A stretch of 64,000 nucleotides of DNA from Notospermus geniculatus (lineage: Eukaryota > Nemertea > Pilidiophora > Heteronemertea > Lineidae). Position 1 is the stretch's first letter. The number at the start of each line of letters is the position of its first letter. The position numbers and the translations under genes are program-made. The stretch covers positions 1 through 64,000 of the forward strand of contig NMRB01000124.1 in NCBI GenBank assembly GCA_002633025.1, read 5' to 3'. This document shows positions 25,001 through 35,033 of this stretch, piece after piece. Below the pieces are notes generated by a model, which saw only the letters and a program-made list of their open reading frames with translations, was not told the origin of the DNA and made no database searches.

Positions 25001-28000
25001 GAAATAACGAGCAGCGAAAACATTAATATTGGTACCTTTTCAGTGTTTAACGGTAATGTGTGCTTTTGCGTCTATAAGTATATTTGAAAAAGATGTGCCT
25101 TGTTGAATCCGCTCGACTGGTGCTGTGCTTGAAGCTAGTGAGACTGGATTCGAACGAATAGCAAAAGAATCTTTTAACCAGTACAGTATTTACCTATTGG
25201 CATGAGGTCAAGGTCAAGGTCAAACAGTTCTAAAGTGCAAATCTACTCAGAATTTCAGGGGAAAACTAATTAGAAGCCTGCATTAACCATCCCCTGTTGG
25301 TTTAATCAAGGACCCCTGTTCCAGTTACGCAACGCTTCTCAAGGTCAGAGGTCAAGGTCACAGATAACTAGCTCTAGACTAGTAAACTTCTCATCGGAAA
25401 CCATTGACATCGCTCCGATGTCCTTTTCTTGTTCTAGTATGTAACGTGCGAACATGTAAAATACATTATGGCTGTGAAATTCAGTGTGAAGCAGAAACGG
25501 ATTGAAACATGCTGTCGCTTTTTCTGTCTTGTGTTTTTGACTCAGTAGGCCTACCAGCGTTCATCAAAAGTAAAAACTGACTTGTTCTTGAGTACTAGTA
25601 ACCTTTGCTATAGCTGCATTTGTTGGACTCAGTTGGGCAGGTTTCTTACAAAGTGAGATTACAACAGAAATAACGAGCAGTGAAAACATTGGTACCTTTT
25701 CAGTGTTTAACAGTAATGTGTGCTTTTGCGTCTATAAGCAAATTTGAAAAAGATGTGCCTTGTTGAATCGGCTCGACTGGTGCTGTGCTTGAAGCTAGTG
25801 AGACTGGATTCGAACGAATAGCAAAAGAATCTTTTAACCAGTACAGTATTTACCTATTGGCATATACCTGTTTGGAGAGGCGTTTTCTCAGCCGGAGATT
25901 TCTCGTCCAGCTTCACCGGGAACTGCTTCGACAGGCGGTAAGAGATTCTCAGCTCGGCTGCGAATATTTGCATACAGTGTATCAGCTGGTGGAAATATTT
26001 ATACAAGTCTTTGTTCTGTTCCTGGGGAGTGCTGAAAAGAGCAAGTTCATGTTTCCACACGTGGACTAGATACGAAGAAAGGAATGTTAAAAAGTCATCA
26101 AATAGCCAGCAGCGAGGTGCTGCGCAGTCATGGCAAAGGAACGTGCTAATTGCTCGCGGAGCCTGAACTGAAACTTCAAGGAAGGCATGTCCACCCAATA
26201 ACTCACAAACGAAGCTATTCACAGTCATTAGAGCTGAAGGGGTTACTGTCGTCCTGGGTACACACATAAAGCGTACCCAAGTTCGATGTCGTCAAGTGAA
26301 ATTGTACCCTGGGTCCACTTTCTTGTTACAAACTGTACCCAGGTTCTGATTTAGAGACTAGGCACGAGGTCGTTCTCAATATCTCGTCGGACGGGTGAAT
26401 TGGCATAGGTTGGTTCCACGATCCTCCATGGCCCATCATGGCCACGCACACATGACACATGCACACGTACATGGGAATGACACGTTTTCTTGTCCAGCTG
26501 GCGAGTTGGTTTTAGCTTTCTCTGTAACCATTCGAAGTTGAAGACTGTCCAGCTAGTCAAAAACAAAGTTCTTTCAACTTCTCTTGTTTAACGTTTTGCG
26601 CGGCCGCCTTCAATGCACAATATCAAGTGACTTCACCGAAAACAACCTCGCCCCGAGGTCTCTTAATCAGAACCTGGGTACAGTTTGTGTAAGAAGGAAG
26701 TGGACCCAGGGTACAATTTCACTTGACGACATCGAACCTGGGTACACTTTATGTGTACCCAGGACGACAATAACCCCTTCAGCGTCATGAGACCTATGAA
26801 TCTCCAGTTCCGTCGCGGGGAAATATTTCAGTGGATCAAACAAGCCAACTTTACTGTACATGTGTTATTATGATAAAGTTATTTGTATCTTGGTCTTGTG
26901 GCCGACGACCTATCGATCGGCAGCAGATAATTGCTTAACCGCGGAGAGTTCGTGCCGAGCTGAACACAAACCCTCTTCCATTTTCTCAGCCTTTGCGGTC
27001 AAATCTTCTCTAAGCATTTCTGACAATCCTGGAACATGATGGCCGGATTGAAAACGATCGATTCCCCTTTAGATCTAAGCTGCTTCAACCGACGTGACTG
27101 CACATTTTGCGGGGGGCTTCACTTGCGGCTTTGTTCAGCGCTTGTCAAGTACGATTAATCTTTCATACATGTTTCGATGTGGTAAACAACATCTCACTGA
27201 TCTGAGGATTCAGGTCTTGATTTCTCATGTATATACAATAACCTTTATCAACTACTATCCCAGGGACTCTCCCCACTGTCAACAATCATGCTTTACTTTA
27301 CAATGAATAAATGGATGAATGATTTCGATACCCAATGTTCCGCCAAGCAACTTCGCCGACATTATTGGCCGTCTATCTTATGCGGAGAATCATTTTATGA
27401 CAAAGAAAGCCTCGATCCATCAGATTGGTTGCTTGTAAATGAACTAAGAGTTCGAGAGCCCTGACGAAAACGTTACTTTTCTAAGCTTAAAGTGCATTCC
27501 ATGCATAAATACAGTGTTTGCAAGGTACAGTAGTTTCTTGACGTCTCATTTCAGAATTTGTTAGTAGACTGAAAGGCACCCAACAAAGGAACAAAGAAGA
27601 AACTGGGTCTGTGCAGTGTAAATTTCTTATTTGAGGAATCCAATAAATTGCATTACCCCTTCTCAATAACACAAAAAGTGATACCTGAAAGGCGTGGCAG
27701 TTTAAACCGTTTTCAGCATTTTTTTAGGATGATGTATGGATGGTACCTCACCCAATGTGCATTTCACCGGTATCAATAAAATGCAACCCAATTACATTTT
27801 TGAATTGACCGATTCTATTGATTATCCTGAATGTAGATATCTTGATGCTAACGAAATTGGCGAAGCAAAAAGAATAAAAAAAGATAAATTCAAATTTGCT
27901 CCAGGACACCTCTTTGTTTATCGCTAATAAGCAAAAAATATCTCAAATCAGAAAACACGGTTGCCTTGAAAGTGCCTGGGAGAAATTGACGCCAAATTGA

Positions 28001-29867
28001 CTTATCGATTATCAAAAGAACAAAGTAACTTCCATCGTAAGGCATACATCGGATGTGTTAAAAGTACGGAGGACAGCTGTTTTTGCCGTCGTGATAAGGA
28101 CTTATGGCCTAATCGTGGTCTGAGAGTACGCCATTCAAAAATCTTAAATGTCAAGATTTGGGAAAAATGCCGGCGTCGTTCCTTAAGTATAAGTTTATGT
28201 AAATCATACTACTTAAAAACTTGAAATGAAAAGTTGCCTGTAAGAACCTTAGCTAATGGTAGCATGGGAAATGGTTGTCATGGCCAGCTGTTTAAAGAAG
28301 TCGGCCGTCTATAACAAAGGAGAGGAGGCCACCATTTAGTCGGAAATAACGATGACAAGATAACAGGTCTTGGTGTGGATCGTACATAAGAACTGATGTA
28401 TTGATAAGTACGGTTATATAAAGATACGAATGAAGTGCTAACAGATGTCTTATAGTGCCGAAAAAATAGAAATTAAAATAGGAAGTAAACTTGTTGCTAA
28501 TGTCACTTGTCTGTTCTTAAACACCTGACTTGACATGGAAAACTGTTGGGCCAAGCATAATATTTGCTGTGGTGAAGATTTTTTCTGTTTTTCGGTGTCT
28601 ACACAGTGCCACATTTTTCAGTGTCTCCGTGCTACATTTGGGTGTAATTTTAAACTGGTACCGAAAATTTAACTCTATTTTGCCTACAAAAATGCCTACC
28701 ACACTAGACATCAAATCAATCAGGTTCTAAACTATTTCTTCAGTGCTGGTTCAGCTATTAAATCACCCACATCTTCAGCCAAGAGTGATCTACAGCCCTG
28801 TCCACTTCTCCTGTACTTCAATTACAGCATGGCAGACGTGACTGCGAAGTTCAATTACTTAGCGGCTAAACCATATTACGGGACTAGCTATTAGGTACTG
28901 TACTTAGAAAGGTCAAGATGGTAGCTTAAGTGAAATCAGATTGGATAGTCGAGTTTTGAAGACATGATTAGGAAAGTAGATGATGAGCATGGAATAATAA
29001 TTTTGATTTAAATGTAGACCATACATGTATGTCATTAAAATGCATTGATCAAAAATAAGCTGTTCTTTTGGGGAAATATCAACACCTGAATTTCATAGTT
29101 CAGGTAGGAAAATAAAAGTACCATGAAGAGTACCACACTTTTTTAAGGTAAATTCTGGTCTAATTCGTAGAATGGCCATAACTCGTATTACCATGAATAT
29201 TCATGGTATTACCAAACATGAAGTGTATATATATAATGTACATGTACTTCGAATACTAGTACTTATCTTGCAATTCTGAGAAAACTTATCAGCTAAGGCT
29301 CCCTTTAACAGCCATAAAAACGCCTCTTGTAGGGAAGCAGTGATTAGTTCGAGATGCCCTTAGCCAATACAAGGCGCAGATGACGGGGTTCCACACGTAT
29401 CCGATATCATCAGAGAGCTACCCTCAAATACGTGAAACATCGATTCAATCTCGGCTCATCAAGTACACCGTGCTTGCGGACGCGAGCCAAAGTAAAAGAT
29501 ACATGTATATATAAGGTATTTCTCACTTTCTTTAATCATCGCATGATTTCGATGACAAGATAATGGTAAAATCAAGGCCCGTATTCTAAAACCCTTCTTA
29601 ACGCTAAGGTCCACTTTAAGCTTTTGTATTCTGCCCTGCAAACAATAGCTAAAGGTAAACCTTAGACTTAAGGAAGCTTCTCGAATAAGGCTCTTACTTG
29701 CGAACTGCGGGCAACATTCTCGTCTTAGCCTTCCTGATAAAGTCGAGGGCTTTCCGTCGCACCTTTCTGATGTCCTCTCTGTGTTCATGCGTGTCGTGTT
29801 CCCCTGTCCCTATATTCAACAGCATGACCTTGAATGCAGCAACGCTTTTGTTCACGTCTTTCACCAT
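22048..29867 (-). CDS. RGS7BP: RGS7BP/RGS9BP-family G-protein signalling anchor
   Basis: Five minus-strand exons join in phase: 29867-29698, 26031-25868, 24521-24383, 24083-24016 and 22166-22048, encoding 219 residues from the ATG at 29867. R7BP proteins bind the R7 RGS-Gbeta5 complex and tether it to membranes, controlling how fast Gi/o signalling stops. The first exon reads MVKDVNKSVAAFKVMLLNIG and the second NKDLYKYFHQLIHCMQIF. Both follow the helical R7BP/R9AP pattern (MLVQEFNTQVALYRELVIS and the later Tyr/Gln/Leu helix). The fourth block, ERIGKETKELLDLFCDIDDL, matches the SNARE-like last helix. The tail KPRDIIKKSNRLMSCCTCTR combines basic residues with Cys211, Cys212 and Cys214. This fits palmitoylation as in R7BP, rather than the membrane helix of RGS9BP. 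The 29867 ATG directly follows a splice acceptor (CGCTTCAG), so an upstream exon is likely and was not found. All phases agree, which supports the model; the third exon is the least conserved. Confidence 0.85.
22224..22317. repeat. Near-perfect hairpin in the last RGS7BP intron
   Basis: Arms beginning TGAAATCACTCAAAGATTTC fold back with almost no mismatch around ACTAGCTAGT. The hairpin lies just upstream (in gene sense) of the final exon acceptor. Confidence 0.8.
24778..25203. repeat. Direct repeat, copy 1, in RGS7BP intron
   Basis: This 426-bp unit runs from TTCTAGTATGTAACGTGCGA to CCTATTGGCAT. It recurs at 25432-25863 with small indels and a few substitutions. The copies are in the same orientation, separated by about 230 bp. 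No coding frame is conserved. Confidence 0.85.
25205..25360. promoter_or_regulatory. Cluster of six AGGTCA half-sites
   Basis: Three AGGTCA hexamers abut at 25205-25222. Three more occur at 25342-25347, 25349-25354 and 25355-25360. Several read TCAAGGTCA, the extended half-site bound by NR5A and ERR-type nuclear receptors. Whether they act is unknown; such runs may also be part of a repeat. Confidence 0.35.
25432..25863. repeat. Direct repeat, copy 2, in RGS7BP intron
   Basis: This is the 432-bp partner of the 24778-25203 unit. It ends four bases from the splice donor of the second RGS7BP exon, while copy 1 is not next to any exon. Copy 2 is therefore probably the original position. Confidence 0.8.
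26233..26783. mobile_element. 551-bp terminal-inverted-repeat element in RGS7BP intron 1
   Basis: Arms of roughly 130 bp begin GCTGAAGGGGTTACTGTCGT on the left. They pair with the right end with modest divergence and contain internal GGTACAC/GTGTACC palindromes. The flanks GTCATTAGA (26224-26232) and GTCATGAGA (26784-26792) look like a 9-bp target duplication with one mismatch. The centre (about 26360-26640) is unique and non-coding. It is a non-autonomous DNA transposon; 9-bp duplications suggest a Mutator-like group. Confidence 0.75.
27736..27927 (+). CDS. Hypothetical short open frame in RGS7BP intron 1
   Basis: A 63-codon AT-rich frame on the plus strand ends FKFAPGHLFVYR. It follows a run of T and a TTTTAG, so it could be a terminal exon. 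I recognise no family and see no partner exon. It lies antisense within an intron of the RGS7BP-like gene. It may be a chance frame. Confidence 0.15.
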   Translation: MDGTSPNVHFTGINKMQPNYIFELTDSIDYPECRYLDANEIGEAKRIKKDKFKFAPGHLFVYR

Positions 29868-31479
29868 CTGAAGCGATATGGAAAAATGAGGCCTGAATCA
29901 TTCTGTAATACAATCTCTGCAGGAATCACCATATAATTTTCTTCCACAATGTTCAAAAAGATATTTTTAATGGTCGACAAAGAACCCAAGGGTTCCACAT
30001 TGACCTACATGTCCGTTCCATAACGAAGCTTGGTTCTGTCAGAAAACCTACTATAATCGGTTCATGTGTGCGAATAGTCCCTAGGAAGAATATTTTTATA
30101 CAGCGTAATGACACCAGCGAAAAATTTGATGAAGGACGAATTTTCTTCCGGAAGGGTAGCTAGAAGTACTGGCCAGGCGTTTCTATGGACGCCTCCTACG
30201 CATCAGAAAATCAAACATCCCCGCCGTACGACTTAAACATTAATGTAAATGGGTTCTTTTGCTCAATGTATGGAAAGCTTTGGCCGAAGAAGCCTCGTTA
30301 TCGAAGATAAAACTACATCCTGCCTCAGAATCTGTGTGTCAATCTACGATATCTCGCACTCGAAGAAAAAAGTCCCGAGTTATCAGGTTAAATGCGTTGA
30401 ATTTGAGGTAAAAAGATAAGTCGTCATGGGGATTCAAATTTTGCCGTCACGCTCTGCTTTTATAAGGTTTACCACAATCTCGTTCTTCCAAATCAAATTG
30501 CATGGTTTACTACTGCGCCTAAGGTAAACACAGCCAATCGCCTGATAACGCCAAGTTGAATTATTTCATTCCTTTGCAATCAAGTCAGGCTACACGAAGG
30601 TCGATCAAATTATGGCGACTTCTCGAAATTCAAATGGAACGAACCTTATACATGTACATACTCAAGTATGATACAAACGTGTTGACAAGTCATCTCAATG
30701 ATCCAAGGAAACAGTGTTTAGCACTATCAATCCCTCGGGTAGATGCAAGATTGCGGATGCCATTAACGGGATCGTACAAGATAACTGGGTGATGCACAGA
30801 TGCCATTCCTGTGGAAACAAATTCAGACTCCGACGGGGGCCAAGAAATACAATCGGAAGAGAAACCATCAGCGGTTATTATTGTCATATTAACATGCATC
30901 CGTGCCTGATGCGTTCCAATGATTGGCTGTCAAATCAATGGCTGGTACCAATCGATCTGTCATAAAGGTATTCGGGCACTGATACGCTTGCTTTTCATTG
31001 ATGCAATCAGATTGGCTTTACTTGATATCAGTCTTCACTCAATATCTCATTTAGCGCGAAAGAAATTAGGGACGAGGTCGATAAATGTTCCAGCCAATCA
31101 GATGAATTTGTGACAATATCGTAACCAATGATTACATTCAATGATTTTCATTATAGATAGCATTTGGTGAGATTTGTGAACATTCTGCATTGATTGAAAC
31201 GTCAAGTTCTCTACTCGCACTCTTCAAGACACGTTCTACAGTACAGGAGTGTGATCATTTATTACGGTACCTTTTCTTTTGACTGTAATGTACAGACTGG
31301 CTATACAGACAGTCATAAGCCAGTCTATCAACGGTAAACATTGTGCTGTTGCCTCTAGTTCATCCTTCCAGACCACGGGATGTCTCTTCGCAGAGTATCT
31401 TGCATATCTCTTGCAGTACATGCGAGGTAAACTAATGCAGATTGAATCTTGAGGCTCAGCAACTTCACCAAATACCTGG
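29868..31479. other. Non-coding DNA upstream of the visible RGS7BP exons
   Basis: This is either intron leading to an unseen first RGS7BP exon or promoter sequence. Short frames on both strands show no splice-consistent structure. Confidence 0.4.
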
Positions 31480-32500
31480 GTGTGATCGATGTTCAGCGGT
31501 ATGGATTAGTCTACTCTCCTAAACATCTAGAAGGCAGAATACGTCACGTTGCTTCTTTTGCTTTATTACAGTCGGTCATTCATTACTCAAATCTCTATCG
31601 TTACTTCATAGCATCCAGGTTGCCTGCATTAAATTCCTCGGCTCCGTAAAGTCACGACCAGAATCGTAAGACGTTTAACCTACGTTTTCATTCAAGTGTA
31701 CTACAGCAGACGTAACTACACACCTTCACTCTGGCGATATTTGACACTCATAAGTTATGTGTCGGTAATTTTGGTTGGATCCCCAGCTACAAGATGGCCA
31801 AGAAAGCCAGTAAATACCATTTAGCCTTGCGAATCAGTAGCTAGATGGCTTACTTGCGTGCCTGAATAGGTTAAGCAAACGTAACCAAACGAGGAACATT
31901 AAATTTCCATTAAAGTGATCATTGAGAGTAACCTGGAAGATGAATGAGCTAGAGGAAGTTTGCCAACATCTCGAAGGAAGGTGTGTCAAGTATGAAAGAA
32001 GTGTAGGCCTTGTCAATTTCCTGCTTGGTTCTTGAGCAGAACCAGAGTGCATCATACGTACCAGACGCGTCGGCCTATACATGTACGTACAATATAGATG
32101 CTTTTAACCCACACACACAGCTTCAACCTTCGGCTCATTCATTTTTTACGTCGCCCACCATTCCTCTTCATATCAAATCTTATCGGTTTCAAAGCACGCC
32201 ATACAAACAAATAAAAGAAACAGGGAGCCGTCGGCAAAAACATATTTCCTCATTGGTGCGTTTCCCAGCAGGTTCGATACTCAATCATCGATCCAATTTG
32301 TTAGTTTTTACGCGAAGTGACAGCTTTCCAATGACATAATTAATCACCCTTCTATCTCCGTATTCTGTTTCTTGTATATTCAGCGCAAAAGGACGTGTTT
32401 ATTGACAAAAGGAAGTCGGCTATGCCGCGCCCATCCTGGCAAAGGTTCTTCTGAGCGGCCCGTCATATGTGACCGTTCTGACAGACAGGACATGAAACAT

Positions 32501-32595
32501 GCACAAAACATCTTAAGTGTAAAATTTCCCTTAGACTATTGTTCCAAACAAAAGATGACGGAAATTTTACACTTAAGATGTTGTGTGCATACGGC
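32501..32595. mobile_element. Hairpin MITE (ACATCTTAAGTGTAAAATTT family), in duplication copy 1
   Basis: Arms around ACATCTTAAGTGTAAAATTT fold around a loop containing TTCCAAACAAA. The left end lacks the GGGCCGTATG present in the equivalent element at 42543, so this copy has a small terminal deletion. A third member lies at 56872-56979. Confidence 0.8.
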
Positions 32596-33250
32596 AAGAA
32601 CCCTTGACAGACCGCTTTATCATGCATTAGCAAGTTTCAGGAAATGACCATTCCTCAAAATTGACAAAAATATCATTTTTAAGAAGCCCCGGCCAAGGTC
32701 TTCGGGCAAAATAGCACAGCCGTCATTCTGCATCCGTTCGGAAGAACATGTCGTAAGAACCAGCAATAAAGAGACAGTTTCATGGTAGCAATAGGAGGGA
32801 ATGGCCACAAATAATTGCCCTACTGTTGTCAACAGGCCATCAGAGTAAACTGGTCTGACCACATATTGCCAGCCTATAACGTGGTTTATTGCCCAGAAGA
32901 ACTGTTGACCAGGGGATTGCCCCGAAGCAAGTTATCATCTGCATACGTATTTCCACCGTGGTCAGTATATTCGTGGACCAAGCATTGATAATGATGACTA
33001 CAAAACGTTGCAGAAGCAGATCGGCGTGGAGTAGGTTTGCGCGGGATGGGCAAAGCGATTCGTGTGACAGCAATTAGGTCCGATTCGGCGAATGCCTGGG
33101 AGCACCATTACCATATCAATCTACATTTATATACATGTATATAACATCAGAATTACATCATACACTAAAATTTCGGAGAATATAATGCTTCAATGGATGT
33201 TTTCATTTACATAATAAGAGGTCACTCGGCTAATATACTGGGCTCACATT

Positions 33251-33410
33251 AGCCGTGGTTACACCTATCCAAAATCCCCGGGGTTTTTGAGACACGGGGT
33301 TTTTCTGAACCAGAAAAAACACGGCGTTGACACGGCGAGTCGGCGATTTACAGGTGTAACCGCAAAATCCCCGGGGAAAGCACGGAGATTTATGTAGTGT
33401 AACCACAGCT
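33251..33410. mobile_element. 160-bp MITE present only in duplication copy 1
   Basis: Terminal repeats AGCCGTGGTTACAC and GTGTAACCACAGCT flank a GC-rich interior with CCCCGGGG and ACGGCG words. The duplicated locus near 43311-43318 reads straight through (CTCACATTGTGCCTC). The element sits within CACATT/AATGTG. It is related to the longer element at about 40530-40909. Confidence 0.8.
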
Positions 33411-34129
33411 AATGTGCCTCGACCAATAAATGGTGCGGTTAGGACATGCCTGTAAGTTAATCCCCAGCCACCTGTCGTCAATTTCACACGGTTGTTCCAA
33501 TTGATTAATTACAACACCAGCTGCCTTTCGACAAAATCGTCAGACGCTGTGACAGCCAATCAGTATGAATAATCATTGATCGTATAGGCCTGGCCACTGC
33601 AGTAGGCATTCGTGTTTCATGCTGATGAAGTGTCTTCCATGTTGTGGAACTATACGGTATAGCGATATCAATTCACAATATTTCGCAAAACAAAACGGTC
33701 AACAGCAGTAGGCCTTCACCATGAAAAATCGTATGAGAAACCACTCCTAATCGTTAATTTGATCAGAGCAGATCACACCAGGTTATCAAAGATGTATGAC
33801 AAAGCATTCAAAGCAGTTGCCTAAGGTCACCAGTGTGACATCAAGCATATTTAAAAATCAGTTACCGATTTAAAAAGGAAATCTGCACCTCTTGTGAAAT
33901 AAATCACGTTTAAGTGCAAATTAGGTAAACCTGCCTGAACTATAGCTGATAGCTGAATTATGTGTATCGGCAGATCCATTCCTTTTCCTCTGAACATGTG
34001 ATTTCTTCGACGTTGTATTTGTATTAGATTTTGCCGTCAGGGCCGGAGCCATTAGCATTATTGGCCCTGGTCAGTTCCGAAGAGGCCATCTCAAGCTACT
34101 CATGTTGCTCACTTGGATGGGGTCATTCA

Positions 34130-34295
34130 CTTGCCCCTGCAAAGAAGCAAGGTTCAAGACACCACGGCTTACTGTCCCATGCGACGGACGCGAAGAGCCG
34201 GGAATGAAATCCCATATGACAGGGCTGGATTCGAACACGGGACCTCTGCCGCTTGCTGAGCGGACGTGATAGCCACCCAGCTATCAGGGCTCCTT
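34130..34295 (-). repeat. tRNA-derived SINE-like sequence
   Basis: On the minus strand an A-box-like TAGCTGGGTGGCTATC (34283-34268) is followed by a B-box-like TCCCGTGTTCGAATCC (34242-34227). The spacing is tRNA-like. The ends do not form an acceptor stem, so it is not a functional tRNA. A tRNA-headed SINE or old tRNA pseudogene fits best. Confidence 0.55.
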
Positions 34296-34693
34296 TGATT
34301 TCTTCGAATAAACGAGAACTTAATTTTTCACACATTTCTCTTAGTTTATCAAAATGCCTAACATTATGACATATCCATTATGGAAATGGACTAAGGTGCT
34401 TCCAAATCCAACCTCCTGGTACTCGATCGATGTCGAACACTTCCATTAACCCACATCATAATCTTGAGCACTCCTTTCTTATGGTTGATATGATGATCCT
34501 TGATAAAAGGGTCGATGGGGTGATTGAGTCCCAATCCACGAAAATCAGATAAATGGGGCGCGTGAAGTATATGGACTTTTTACGGCTTTTTTCTTATTCC
34601 TTCTGCATGAGACTGTTTTGATGTTTGTCATAAGTATTCTACTTAAATTCTTCGAACGGCATTTTTAAGAAGGGCTTGATAAAGTAACTAAAC

Positions 34694-34860
34694 AGTTTTT
34701 TGGTGTTCCTCCTTCTTTCTTATATATATGTATATCCAAAACGTTTCTACCAGTGTTCCCGTGTGGTCTTCATTTCAGCCATGCACCTGAAGACGACCAA
34801 GGAACAATGGTAGAAACGTTGTGGATATACATATAAGAAAGAAGAGAACCAAAAAACTTT
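34694..34860. repeat. Hairpin repeat
   Basis: The left arm contains CTTTCTTATATATATGTATA and ACGTTTCTACCA. The right arm contains TGGTAGAAACGT and TATACATATAAGAAAG. The outer GTTTTTTGGT and ACCAAAAAAC also pair. There is no coding content. Confidence 0.7.
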
Positions 34861-34886
34861 TAGTTACTATTCTGCTTAGTTGTCAG

Positions 34887-35033
34887 GGGCATTATTCACA
34901 AAGCTCTCTTAGCAGTTAAGAATTCGTAACATTCCAGGAGCTATTGTGCGTCAACCTTTGAACAATGGATGGTTTAAGAGGACGCCACGAATGCGCAACT
35001 CTAAAGTACATCTATGCTTTGTGAATAAGGTCC
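34887..35033. repeat. Diverged hairpin with ATTCACAAAGC ends
   Basis: ATTCACAAAGC on the left pairs with GCTTTGTGAAT on the right, while the interior pairs poorly. The ends resemble those of other hairpin MITEs in the window. Confidence 0.45.

Larger units (their letters stand above)
31480..33870. repeat. Dispersed duplication, copy 1
   Basis: The 2.39-kb block is a close match of 41517-44696 in the same orientation, from GTGTGATCGATGTTCAGCGG to CAGTTACCGATT. Differences are scattered substitutions, small indels and two transposon insertions. Copy 1 carries a 160-bp MITE (33251-33410) that copy 2 lacks. It does not have the 918-bp element of copy 2. Conserved short frames reflect recent duplication, and I see no gene. 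Confidence 0.9.

Noticed and set aside
25854-26267. 137-codon minus-strand frame as a single gene
   Set aside because: Only its 3' half (26031-25868) is used, as an RGS7BP exon entered through the acceptor CTCTTTTCAG. The upstream half has no support and runs into a transposon terminus.
26667-26861. Minus-strand frame reading LFDPLKYFPATELEIHRS as an extra RGS7BP exon
   Set aside because: Its frame does not join the next exon and no donor fits; it also runs into the 551-bp element.
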